A stretch of 49,571 bases of DNA from the NCBI RefSeq assembly GCF_900110765.1, contig NZ_FOEO01000040.1:1-49571 (forward strand). Reading direction: 5' to 3'. The notes beneath the pieces are model-generated. The model did no database searches. It was not told where the DNA came from and saw nothing but the letters and a program-made list of their open reading frames with translations. This DNA is from Pseudomonas sp. NFACC02 (GTDB lineage Bacteria; Pseudomonadota; Gammaproteobacteria; Pseudomonadales; Pseudomonadaceae). The position numbers and the translations under genes were made by a program. Of the stretch, positions 32,018-39,933 are shown piece by piece (within the stretch, counting starts at the first letter, position 1; every line of letters begins with the position of its first letter).

Positions 32018-33940
32018 ATGTCAGCTATCACCCGAGATGCGCTGAAAACCGCACTGTTGTATGGGCTGCTGTCGATTTTCTGGCTCGTGTTCTGCGACGA
32101 CGTGCTCCCTTTCCTGATCGACGACTCGGTTCAGCTGGCGCGTGCCCAACTGATGAGTGGTTATGTCTGGCTGGCGATCAGCGCCGTGTCGATCTACCTC
32201 GCCCGGTCCCGGTTATTGGGGTTCATCGGCATCAAAGCCCGGGCTCAGCGCAAACAGGACCTGCAACGTCTGCGTCTGGCTGCAGCCGTGTTCGACAGTA
32301 CGCTGGAAGGCGTACTGGTCACGGACGCCGAAGGCGTAATCGTGCACGTCAATCGGGCATTCATATCGATCACCGGTTATCAGCAAGACGAAGTGCTGGG
32401 CGAGCGCCCCAACAAATTCAAATCCGGGCGCCATGGCCCGGAGTTCTACGAGCGCATGTACAAGACCATTCTCAGCGCCGGGCAGTGGAGTGGCGAGATC
32501 TGGAACCGGCGCAAAAACGGCGAAATCTACCCGCAATGGCAGAGCATTCGCTCCATTAAAGATGACCGGGGTGTGATCACTCATTTTGTTGCAGTGTTCT
32601 CGGACATCACCAGCATCAAGCATTCCGAGCGCGAACTGGCTCATCTGGCGCATTACGACGCGTTGACCGGCTTGCCCAACCGACTGTTGTTCACCGACCG
32701 CGCGGAGCAGGCGCAGACCCATGCCCGGCGCAACAAACATCATCTGGCTCTGTTGCTGATCGACCTCGACCACTTCAAACACATTAACGACAGCTTGGGC
32801 CACAGCATCGGCGATGAGGTCCTGAAGGCGGTCAGCGAGCGACTCGCGCAACGGGTAGGCAAAGGAGCAACCCTGGCGCGGCTCGGGGGCGACGAATTTG
32901 CTGTGCTGGTCGAGAGTTCTCAGCACGCAGTTCAGGCGGCGGAGTTGGCCCAAGGCTTGTTGGACGGGTTACGTGAACCGTTCCTGATCGACACTCAATC
33001 TCTTTTCCTCACGGCGAGCATCGGTATCAGCATTTTTCCCAACGATGCACTGAGCGCCGAACAACTGTTGCGTAACGCCGACGCCGCCTTGTTTCAGGCC
33101 AAGAGTCAGGGCCGGGAAAGCTATGCGTTGTACACAAGAGAATTGACCGCCCACGCCCAGCGCCGGGTGGAACTGGCCGGGGAACTGCGGCGCGCCATCG
33201 TGCAGAACGAGTTGCGCCTGTTTTATCAGCCGATCCATAACCTGCATACCCGTCGTATCGAAGGTGTCGAGGCGCTGGTGCGTTGGCAGCATCCTCAGCG
33301 CGGTATGGTATCTCCGGGCGAATTCATTCCGATTGCAGAGCAAAGCGGCCTGATCGCCGATATCGATAACTGGGTGTTGACCGAGGCATGTCGGCAGATG
33401 CGGCAATGGCTGGAAGACGGGATCGGGTTGTCATTCGTGGCGGTCAACGTATCGAGCCGGTTGTTTGGCCGAGCCGATCTTGATCGCCGGGTGGCGCAGG
33501 TGCTGGGCGAAACAGGGCTGGCGTCACACTACCTTGAGTTGGAAGTCACTGAAAGCGCGGTCATGGACGATCCCGAGCAGGCGATCGAACAGATGCACCG
33601 CTTGCGCGAGCTGGGCCTGAAACTGTCGATCGATGACTTCGGCACGGGGTATTCGTCGTTGCTGCGGCTCAAGCGCATGCCGGTGCAGAAACTGAAGATC
33701 GATCAGGGATTTGTAGCGGGTCTGCCGGACGATGAGGACGATATCGCCATTGTTCGGGCAATCATCGCGCTCGCTCAGGCCATGGGCATGCGGGTACTGG
33801 CTGAAGGTATCGAGCAAGCCGACCAGGCGCAGTTTCTCCTGGCGAACCAGTGTGAGCTGGGGCAGGGCTACTGGTTTGCCCGACCCATGCCTGCCGAGCA
33901 GATCGACTGGCAGCATGCGCCGGTGTTTGCGTTGACCTGA
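32018..33940 (+). CDS. Membrane PAS-GGDEF-EAL protein, probable c-di-GMP phosphodiesterase
   Basis: The 640-residue protein begins with two hydrophobic segments (about 8-30 and 44-62). A PAS domain (about 85-205) follows, then a GGDEF domain (about 210-370) and an EAL domain (about 380-635). GGDEF is intact (ARLGGDEFAVL), but no RxxD I-site precedes it. The EAL half keeps EALVRWQ, EVTES, DDFGTGYSS and the KIDQGFV lysine motif, so hydrolysis of c-di-GMP is expected; the GGDEF half may be active or sense GTP. P. aeruginosa has a similar protein next to desA (PA0285, PipA, from memory). Confidence 0.92.
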   Translation: MSAITRDALKTALLYGLLSIFWLVFCDDVLPFLIDDSVQLARAQLMSGYVWLAISAVSIYLARSRLLGFIGIKARAQRKQDLQRLRLAAAVFDSTLEGVLVTDAEGVIVHVNRAFISITGYQQDEVLGERPNKFKSGRHGPEFYERMYKTILSAGQWSGEIWNRRKNGEIYPQWQSIRSIKDDRGVITHFVAVFSDITSIKHSERELAHLAHYDALTGLPNRLLFTDRAEQAQTHARRNKHHLALLLIDLDHFKHINDSLGHSIGDEVLKAVSERLAQRVGKGATLARLGGDEFAVLVESSQHAVQAAELAQGLLDGLREPFLIDTQSLFLTASIGISIFPNDALSAEQLLRNADAALFQAKSQGRESYALYTRELTAHAQRRVELAGELRRAIVQNELRLFYQPIHNLHTRRIEGVEALVRWQHPQRGMVSPGEFIPIAEQSGLIADIDNWVLTEACRQMRQWLEDGIGLSFVAVNVSSRLFGRADLDRRVAQVLGETGLASHYLELEVTESAVMDDPEQAIEQMHRLRELGLKLSIDDFGTGYSSLLRLKRMPVQKLKIDQGFVAGLPDDEDDIAIVRAIIALAQAMGMRVLAEGIEQADQAQFLLANQCELGQGYWFARPMPAEQIDWQHAPVFALT

Positions 33941-33955
33941 CCGCATCGACTGAAG

Positions 33956-34024
33956 GCGCTTGCCCGTGATAAATGATCACGCGCCATTCCGAGACACCGC
34001 GGCGCCTTCTTCGCGGGCAAGCGC
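33956..34024. repeat. REP-type inverted pair
   Basis: GCGCTTGCCCG (33956-33966) and CGGGCAAGCGC (34014-34024) are perfect inverted arms of the REP family that recurs through the right half of the window. A second short palindrome (GTGAT...ATCAC) lies inside. Confidence 0.7.
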
Positions 34025-34101
34025 GCATCTACAACGCGCTGCTAGAGCGGTGACTGACGGTCAGGACGCCGCGCTGAGCCAACTCCAACCAAATACCTTT
34101 T

Positions 34102-34142
34102 GGTTATATCTGCATTCTTAAATAGTATTTTTAAGAATAACC
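34102..34142. promoter_or_regulatory. Nested inverted repeats upstream of oscA, candidate sulfur-control region
   Basis: ATTCTTAAA (34114-34122) and TTTAAGAAT (34130-34138) are perfect arms around seven bases. They sit inside outer arms GGTTAT (34102-34107) and ATAACC (34137-34142). The AT-rich block lies 80-120 bp before the oscA start, where CysB-type control of sulfate genes would be expected. That CysB binds here is inference. The rest of the 280-bp spacer is REP sequence. Confidence 0.55.
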
Positions 34143-34223
34143 CCGTCCTTCTACTATCGCTCCCACGCCACTGGCAGCCGCCTTCACCCTGCCGCTGCGG
34201 GCAACCCATCAAGGAGCACGATC

Positions 34224-34406
34224 ATGAGCGCATCTCTACGTAGCGTGGATGGTCAGGACGAAGCAAGCATTCTGCGAGAAATTCAGAACGCCCTGCGCGA
34301 CCTGCGTTTTGGCGCGGTTGAAATCACGGTGCACAACGCACAAGTGGTGCAGATCGAGCGCAAGGAAAAATTCCGTCTGCAGAATCCGGGTAACAAACAA
34401 AGCTGA
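34224..34406 (+). CDS. oscA: OscA-like small protein (DUF2292/YezD family)
   Basis: A 60-residue cytoplasmic protein with the family pattern ILREIQNALRDLRFGAVEIT, then HNAQVVQIERKEKFRL. In Pseudomonas this gene lies directly before the sulfate-binding protein gene and has been linked to growth on organosulfur compounds under oxidative or chromate stress (OscA). The biochemical role is unknown. AAGGAG lies 8 bases before the ATG. It is separated from sbp by 150 bp holding a REP repeat. Confidence 0.88.
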   Translation: MSASLRSVDGQDEASILREIQNALRDLRFGAVEITVHNAQVVQIERKEKFRLQNPGNKQS

Positions 34407-34474
34407 AGCACTTGGTCGTAGCGCGTTTGCAGGCGAGAGGCCCGTCCAGATGCCACGAATTCAGGGGGCCGGAC

Positions 34475-34504
34475 AATCGCATCGCGGGCAAGCGCGCTCC
34501 TACA
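34475..34504. repeat. REP element between oscA and sbp
   Basis: ATCGCATCGCGGGCAAGCGC followed by GCTCCTACA is a typical Pseudomonas REP unit. A degenerate partner (GGTCGTAGCGCGTTTGCAGG) begins near 34412. Confidence 0.7.
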
Positions 34505-34557
34505 CAGCGCGCCCATTAGAAAAACCAACAACGCATAGTTTTCCAGGAGCTTGATTC

Positions 34558-35568
34558 ATGTCCATTCGCCGTTACGCGCTGGCCGCTCTCGCCGTTGCCG
34601 TGTTTGCCGGTCCTGCCGTTGCCAAGGATTTCACCCTGCTGAACGTGTCCTATGACCCAACCCGCGAGTTGTATCAGGACTACAACGCCGAATTCATCAA
34701 CTTCTGGAAAAAGTCCCACCCGGAGGACACCGTCAAGATCAACCAGTCCCACGGCGGTTCGGGCAAGCAAGCGCGTTCGGTCATTGACGGTTCTCCTGCC
34801 GACGTGGTGACCCTGGCACTGGCCGGTGACATCGACGAAATCGCCAAACTGGGCAAAACGCTTCCGGCTGACTGGCAGACCCAACTGCCCGACGCCAGCA
34901 CGCCGTACACCTCGACAATCGTGTTTCTGGTGCGCAAGGGTAACCCCAAGGGCATTCACGATTGGGACGACCTGATCAAGGATGGCGTGTCGGTCATCAC
35001 GCCAAACCCTAAAACATCGGGTGGGGCGCGCTGGAACTTCCTGGCGGCTTACGGCTATGGCCTGAAGTCCGGCGGTGGCGATGAAGCCAAGGCCAAGGAA
35101 TACATCAGCAAGTTGTTCAAGCATGTGCCCGTGCTGGATACCGGCGCGCGGGGCTCGACCATCACTTTCGTCAACAACGGTCAGGGCGACGTGCTGCTGG
35201 CGTGGGAAAACGAAGCGTTTCTGGCGCTGAAAGAAGACGGCGGTGCTGACAAATTCGACATCGTCGTGCCTTCGCTGTCGATCCTTGCCGAGCCTCCTGT
35301 CGCCGTCGTCGATAAGAATGCCGAGAAACATGGCACCACCGAAATTGCGACCGAATACCTCAAGCATCTGTACAGCAAGGAGGGCCAGGAAATCGCGGCG
35401 AAGAATTTCTACCGTCCGCGCGACAAGGAAGTGGCTGCCAGGTATGAGAAGCAGTTTCCTGAACTGAACCTGCTGACCATCGATAAAGACTTCGGCGGCT
35501 GGAAATCGGCTCAACCGAAATTCTTCGACGATGGCGGGATCTTTGACCAGATCTATATCCCGCAGTAA
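34558..35568 (+). CDS. sbp: Periplasmic sulfate-binding protein
   Basis: Sbp captures sulfate (and thiosulfate) for the CysTWA importer. The 336-residue protein has a signal peptide ending AVA before KDFTLLNVSYDPTRELYQDY, the classic start of mature Sbp. The HGGSGKQARSVIDG loop and the NPKTSGGARW segment that lines the ligand site are present. AGGAGC precedes the ATG. It is followed by a perfect REP palindrome and then cysT. Confidence 0.96.
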   Translation: MSIRRYALAALAVAVFAGPAVAKDFTLLNVSYDPTRELYQDYNAEFINFWKKSHPEDTVKINQSHGGSGKQARSVIDGSPADVVTLALAGDIDEIAKLGKTLPADWQTQLPDASTPYTSTIVFLVRKGNPKGIHDWDDLIKDGVSVITPNPKTSGGARWNFLAAYGYGLKSGGGDEAKAKEYISKLFKHVPVLDTGARGSTITFVNNGQGDVLLAWENEAFLALKEDGGADKFDIVVPSLSILAEPPVAVVDKNAEKHGTTEIATEYLKHLYSKEGQEIAAKNFYRPRDKEVAARYEKQFPELNLLTIDKDFGGWKSAQPKFFDDGGIFDQIYIPQ

Positions 35569-35578
35569 CGCAACAAAT

Positions 35579-35600
35579 CTGTAGGAGCGCGCTCCTACAG
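35579..35600. repeat. Perfect 22-bp palindrome of two abutting REP tails between sbp and cysT
   Basis: CTGTAGGAGCG is followed directly by its reverse complement, with no spacer. It looks like a REP pair collapsed to its tips. In the transcript it would form a strong hairpin after sbp, which could make sbp mRNA more abundant than cysTWA. Confidence 0.75.
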
Positions 35601-35711
35601 GGGACACCGTGGCGGACAATGAGTTTTCTGATAGATTTTCCGCCGCGCGCCTACATTGGAATCAAACAACCCGGCCTCGCTCCGGGTTCCGTGTGTTAAC
35701 CAAGGACACTC

Positions 35712-36533
35712 ATGTCTCGACGCATATCCCCCGTCATACCCGGCTTCGGGCTGACGCTGGGCTACACCTTGGTGTACCTCAGCCTGATTGTGCTGATACC
35801 GCTTGCGGCCATGTTCATTCATGCCTCTCAGCTGAGCGCCGCTCAATTCTGGACCATCGTGACTGCACCTCGCGTGCTGGCCGCCCTCAAGTTGAGCTTC
35901 GGTACTGCGTTCTTTGCGGCCATCATCAACGGCATCATTGGTACGTTGTTGGCCTGGGTATTGGTTCGCTACACCTTCCCGGGACGCAAGATCATCGACG
36001 CGATGATCGACCTGCCGTTTGCGCTGCCCACGGCGGTTGCCGGTATTGCGCTGACCGCGCTGTACACCCCCACCGGTCTGGTGGGCCAGTTCGCCACCGA
36101 TCTGGGCTTCAAGATCGCCTATACCCCGCTCGGCATAACCCTGGCACTCACATTTGTCACACTGCCTTTCGTGGTGCGCACCGTGCAGCCGGTGCTGGCC
36201 GATATTCCCCGTGAAGTCGAAGAAGCCGCTGCCTGTCTGGGCGCGCGACCGATCCAGGTGTTTCGCCACATTCTTGTGCCGGCGTTGCTGCCTGCCTGGC
36301 TGACCGGCTTCGCGTTGGCGTTCGCGCGGGGCGTGGGCGAGTACGGCTCGGTGATTTTCATCGCGGGCAACATGCCGATGAAGACCGAAATCCTGCCGCT
36401 GCTGATCATGGTCAAGCTCGACCAGTACGATTATGCCGGCGCTACTGCCATCGGGGTCATGATGCTGGTGGTGTCGTTCATTCTCTTGCTGCTGATCAAC
36501 CTGTTGCAGCGACGCATCGAAACCCCTAACTGA
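35712..36533 (+). CDS. cysT: CysT (CysU), sulfate ABC transporter permease
   Basis: One of the two membrane subunits of the sulfate importer. The 273-residue protein has about six hydrophobic helices. The EAA-type loop contacting CysA reads EVEEAAACLGARPIQVFRHILVPAL (about 155-180). The start MSRRISPVIPGFGLTLGYTL is typical. AAGGA lies before the ATG. cysW follows after 12 bp. Confidence 0.95.
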   Translation: MSRRISPVIPGFGLTLGYTLVYLSLIVLIPLAAMFIHASQLSAAQFWTIVTAPRVLAALKLSFGTAFFAAIINGIIGTLLAWVLVRYTFPGRKIIDAMIDLPFALPTAVAGIALTALYTPTGLVGQFATDLGFKIAYTPLGITLALTFVTLPFVVRTVQPVLADIPREVEEAAACLGARPIQVFRHILVPALLPAWLTGFALAFARGVGEYGSVIFIAGNMPMKTEILPLLIMVKLDQYDYAGATAIGVMMLVVSFILLLLINLLQRRIETPN

Positions 36534-36545
36534 GGAGGCGCACGT

Positions 36546-37418
36546 ATGTCTGGTTCATCGCTTATTTCCGCTTCCTCCGCCAATGCCGCCCGTCGCGGCA
36601 GCGCGGTGTCGCGGCGCCTTCTGATCGGCCTTGCCTGGCTGATCTTTGCGCTGTTTTTGTTGTTGCCCCTTTTTGTGGTCGTCGGTCAGGGCCTGAAAAA
36701 CGGCCTGGGTGGTTTTTTCACGGCGATTCTTGAGCCGGATGCGCTCTCGGCACTCAAGCTCACGGTCTATGCCGTTCTGATTTCAGTGCCACTGAACGTT
36801 GTATTCGGTGTCGCGGCGGCGTGGTGCGTGAGCAAGTACTCGTTTCGTGGCAAAGCGATCCTGGTCACGCTCATCGACCTGCCGTTCTCGGTATCGCCGG
36901 TGATTGCCGGTCTGGTCTACATCCTGATGTTTGGCGCCCGGGGCATCTTCGGGCCGTGGTTGCAGGATCACGATATTCAGATCGTCTTTGCGTTGCCGGG
37001 CATCGTGCTGGCGACCATCTTCGTGACCGTGCCGTTCGTGGCGCGCGAGCTGATCCCGCTGATGCAGGAACAAGGCACGCAGGAAGAAGAGGCCGCACGG
37101 CTGCTGGGCGCTAACGGCTGGCAGATGTTCTGGCACGTCACGGTGCCCAACATCAAATGGGGCCTGATCTATGGCGTGGTGCTGTGTACCGCGCGGGCGA
37201 TGGGTGAGTTCGGCGCGGTGTCAGTGGTGTCTGGCCACATCCGCGGCGTGACCAACACCCTGCCGCTGCATGTCGAGATTCTCTACAACGAGTACAACCA
37301 CGTGGCTGCATTTGCCGTGGCGAGCCTGTTATTGATCCTTGCGCTGTTCATCCTGCTGCTCAAGCAGTGGAGCGAAGCGCGCATTAGCCGTCTGCGCCGA
37401 AGCGCGGCGGAGGAATAA
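36546..37418 (+). CDS. cysW: CysW, sulfate ABC transporter permease
   Basis: The second membrane subunit of the sulfate importer. The 290-residue protein has six predicted helices, the first in LIGLAWLIFALFLLLPLFVV. The EAA loop reads EEEAARLLGANGWQMFWHVTVP. The family segment ARAMGEFGAVSVVSGHIRG is present. GAGGAG precedes the ATG. cysA follows after 3 bp, so the two are surely co-translated. Confidence 0.95.
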   Translation: MSGSSLISASSANAARRGSAVSRRLLIGLAWLIFALFLLLPLFVVVGQGLKNGLGGFFTAILEPDALSALKLTVYAVLISVPLNVVFGVAAAWCVSKYSFRGKAILVTLIDLPFSVSPVIAGLVYILMFGARGIFGPWLQDHDIQIVFALPGIVLATIFVTVPFVARELIPLMQEQGTQEEEAARLLGANGWQMFWHVTVPNIKWGLIYGVVLCTARAMGEFGAVSVVSGHIRGVTNTLPLHVEILYNEYNHVAAFAVASLLLILALFILLLKQWSEARISRLRRSAAEE

Positions 37419-37421
37419 TTC

Positions 37422-38411
37422 ATGTCGATCGAAGTCCGTAACGTCAGCAAGAATTTCAACGCCTTCAAGGCCCTCGACAGCATCAGTCTGGACATCCAGA
37501 GTGGCGAGCTGGTCGCGTTGTTGGGCCCGTCCGGTTGTGGCAAGACCACGCTGTTGCGCATCATTGCCGGGCTGGAAACGCCGGATCAGGGCAGCATCGT
37601 GTTCCACGGTGAGGACGTCTCCGGCCATGATGTGCGGGATCGCAACGTCGGTTTCGTGTTCCAGCACTATGCGTTGTTTCGCCACATGACGGTGTTCGAC
37701 AACGTCGCCTTCGGCCTGCGCATGAAACCGAAGAATCAGCGCCCGACCGAAAGCCAGATCGCCGCCAAGGTTCATGAACTGTTGAACATGGTGCAACTGG
37801 ACTGGCTGGCGGACCGCTATCCGGAGCAACTGTCCGGTGGTCAGCGTCAGCGTATTGCGCTGGCACGTGCATTGGCCGTCGAACCGAAGGTGTTGCTGCT
37901 GGATGAGCCGTTCGGTGCGCTGGACGCCAAGGTGCGTAAGGAACTGCGCCGCTGGCTGGCGCGTCTTCACGAAGACATCAACCTGACGTCAGTGTTCGTG
38001 ACCCACGACCAGGAAGAAGCCATGGAAGTGGCCGACCGGATCGTCGTCATGAACAAGGGTGTGATCGAGCAGATCGGCTCTCCGGGCGAGGTTTACGAGA
38101 ACCCGGCCAGCGATTTCGTCTATCACTTCCTGGGCGACTCCAACCGTCTGCATTTGGGCGAAGACAACCACGTGCTGTTTCGTCCGCACGAGGTGTCGTT
38201 GTCGCGCCATGAAGTGGAAGGGCATCACGCCGCCGAAGTGCGCGACATTCGGCCGTTGGGTGCAACGACACGCGTGACGCTGAAGGTCGAAGGGCAACCG
38301 GACCTGATCGAAGCGGAAGTGGTGAAGGATCACGACAGCCTGATCGGTCTGGCGCGCGGGGAGACGTTGTTCTTCAAGCCGAAGGTGTGGCAGAAGGTCG
38401 AGAGCATCTGA
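37422..38411 (+). CDS. cysA: CysA, sulfate ABC transporter ATPase
   Basis: CysA powers sulfate/thiosulfate import. The 329-residue protein has Walker A GPSGCGKTT (about 36-44), the signature LSGGQRQRIALARA (about 134-147), Walker B LLLDEPFGALD and the switch His in VTHDQEEA. A C-terminal TOBE-like regulatory part starts near 240. The operon ends in a REPIN. Confidence 0.96.
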   Translation: MSIEVRNVSKNFNAFKALDSISLDIQSGELVALLGPSGCGKTTLLRIIAGLETPDQGSIVFHGEDVSGHDVRDRNVGFVFQHYALFRHMTVFDNVAFGLRMKPKNQRPTESQIAAKVHELLNMVQLDWLADRYPEQLSGGQRQRIALARALAVEPKVLLLDEPFGALDAKVRKELRRWLARLHEDINLTSVFVTHDQEEAMEVADRIVVMNKGVIEQIGSPGEVYENPASDFVYHFLGDSNRLHLGEDNHVLFRPHEVSLSRHEVEGHHAAEVRDIRPLGATTRVTLKVEGQPDLIEAEVVKDHDSLIGLARGETLFFKPKVWQKVESI

Positions 38412-38429
38412 TACGGGATCTGGCCGAAC

Positions 38430-38567
38430 CCTGTAGGAGCGTGGCTTGTCCCGCGATCTGCCGGGTACCGGCAGCAACGTTACAAATGCGATGTGACTGA
38501 CACACCGCATTCAACCGTTTTTACTGCCGCTTCGCGCCAGATCGCGGGACAAGCCACGCTCCTACAG
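38430..38567. repeat. REPIN with 30-bp perfect inverted arms after cysA
   Basis: Positions 38430-38459 and 38538-38567 are perfect reverse complements of 30 bases, beginning CTGTAGGAGCGTGGCTTGTC. The 78-bp interior is different sequence. This is the two-REP unit (REPIN) that RAYT transposases are thought to mobilise. It sits between the cysA end and the end of the convergent Mpo1-like gene. Confidence 0.85.
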
Positions 38568-38582
38568 TTGATTGGCTCGGGC

Positions 38583-39119
38583 TTAAACCGCTGCCTTCTT
38601 CAGATTCCGTTTGTGCGTGCGGCCCACTTTGCCTTCGATGTTGTTCTGCAGCTTCTTCCGCATTCCCATCAGAAAAGCGGCTTCGGCCACCACGAACAGC
38701 GGGCCGATGATCAGGCCTGTGACGTCGTCGACGAACGCCGGTTTGCGGCCTTCGTAATAATGCCCCACGAACTGAATCACCCAGCCGACCACGAACAGCC
38801 CGACGCCGGAGGTGAGCCAGACCAGCGTGCTCTGCTGCGCCAGGTGCGCGCCGATCCACAGGAACAGTGCCAGCACGATGCCCATTGCCACGCCGAAAGG
38901 CCTGTCCAGGCGCAGATAGAACAACGTGGCGGCCACGGTGGCCAACAACGCGGGCGACAGCCACAGCTCGCCCAGCGACCAACTGCTCCAGCCCGGTCGT
39001 GACAACAGCACGGCCACTGCCAGGACGATCAGCGGGACGCCGACGAAGTGGGTGAGTATGTTCCGGGTATCACGGTGGTACGCCGCGTACTGGCTGAGGT
39101 GATCGACGAGGTTTTTCAT
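38583..39119 (-). CDS. Mpo1-like membrane protein (DUF962)
   Basis: The 178-residue protein has about four hydrophobic helices. It carries the conserved YHRDTRNILTHFVGVP start and the HYYEGRKPAFVDD segment followed by a hydrophobic IIGPLFVVAE. This is the YGL010w/Mpo1 family. The yeast member is an Fe(II) dioxygenase that shortens 2-hydroxy fatty acids, and the conserved histidines support a related chemistry here, but the bacterial substrate is unknown. A strong GGGAGG site lies before the ATG. It is divergent from the Crp-type gene. Confidence 0.85.
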   Translation of the reverse strand: MKNLVDHLSQYAAYHRDTRNILTHFVGVPLIVLAVAVLLSRPGWSSWSLGELWLSPALLATVAATLFYLRLDRPFGVAMGIVLALFLWIGAHLAQQSTLVWLTSGVGLFVVGWVIQFVGHYYEGRKPAFVDDVTGLIIGPLFVVAEAAFLMGMRKKLQNNIEGKVGRTHKRNLKKAAV

Positions 39120-39222
39120 TGTTATTCCTCCCTTGATGCGTGGATCATGCCGCTGATTTTCGGCTGGGCCTATTGGCTGGCCCAGCCTGCAATAAAACGC
39201 CAGCGAGAAAAAGGAGATTCAC

Positions 39223-39933
39223 ATGACGAATGGAACCCAATGGCGCTCATGGTTGGACAACGACAAATGGTTCAGTGAGTTGCCCGGCTCCTTGCAGGAT
39301 AGTCTGCTGACGGTCATGCGGCAGCGACGCGTGACGCCCGGCAAACGGGTCTTCGAGTACGGCAAGCCGGCCTGCGGTCTGTACGCGTTACTCGACGGTT
39401 CAATTCGCTTCAATGACCTCAAGAGCCAACAACAATGGCAACCTCAGCCAACCCAGGTGAGGCCGTACTGGTTCGGCGAGGTGTCCCTGTTCGACGAGCA
39501 GCCCCGCCTGCGTGATGCCTACGCCGAAGGCCAGGTCATCCTGCTGCACCTCCCTCAGGCGCCGCTTCAAGCGTTGCTGCGCGATCATCCGCATTACTGG
39601 CGCTGGTTCGGCCAGTTGCTGGGGCGAAAGTTGGGGTTGATGGTGCCGCCTCCCGATGAGTTGAGGCTGATGCCGACCAAAGAACGCGTCGCCTTTCGCC
39701 TGCTGATGCTTGCCGAAGGTTATGGCGACATGGATAGATCCACTCGCGTTGTACCGGTTCACGACATACTGTCCAGGCGTCGGCTGGGGTTGTTGCCTGA
39801 GGTGGTTGAGCGGGTGATTGCCGAGTTTGCCGAGCGCGGCATTCTGCGCGGTGAGCACGATGCCATCCACATTCTCGATACCGACCGGCTGCGCAAGGCG
39901 GCTCTGCACCGACTGACACCGTTGATCGCTTGA
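39223..39933 (+). CDS. Crp/Fnr-type transcriptional regulator
   Basis: The 236-residue protein has a cyclic nucleotide-binding-like beta-roll (about 15-125, with GLYALLDGSIRF and YWFGEVSLFD), a dimer helix and a C-terminal winged-helix region (about 150-230). The cAMP-contact residues of Crp and the cysteines of Fnr are not evident, so the ligand is unknown. The recognition helix around ILSRRRLGLLPEVVERVI is atypical. AAAAGGAG lies 8 bases before the ATG. Its TGA directly abuts the stop of the convergent AraC gene. Confidence 0.82.
   Translation: MTNGTQWRSWLDNDKWFSELPGSLQDSLLTVMRQRRVTPGKRVFEYGKPACGLYALLDGSIRFNDLKSQQQWQPQPTQVRPYWFGEVSLFDEQPRLRDAYAEGQVILLHLPQAPLQALLRDHPHYWRWFGQLLGRKLGLMVPPPDELRLMPTKERVAFRLLMLAEGYGDMDRSTRVVPVHDILSRRRLGLLPEVVERVIAEFAERGILRGEHDAIHILDTDRLRKAALHRLTPLIA

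Noticed and set aside
39147..39278. 43-residue plus-strand frame starting MPLIFGWAYWLAQ
   Set aside because: Lacks its own ribosome site and runs into the start of the Crp-type gene in another frame.
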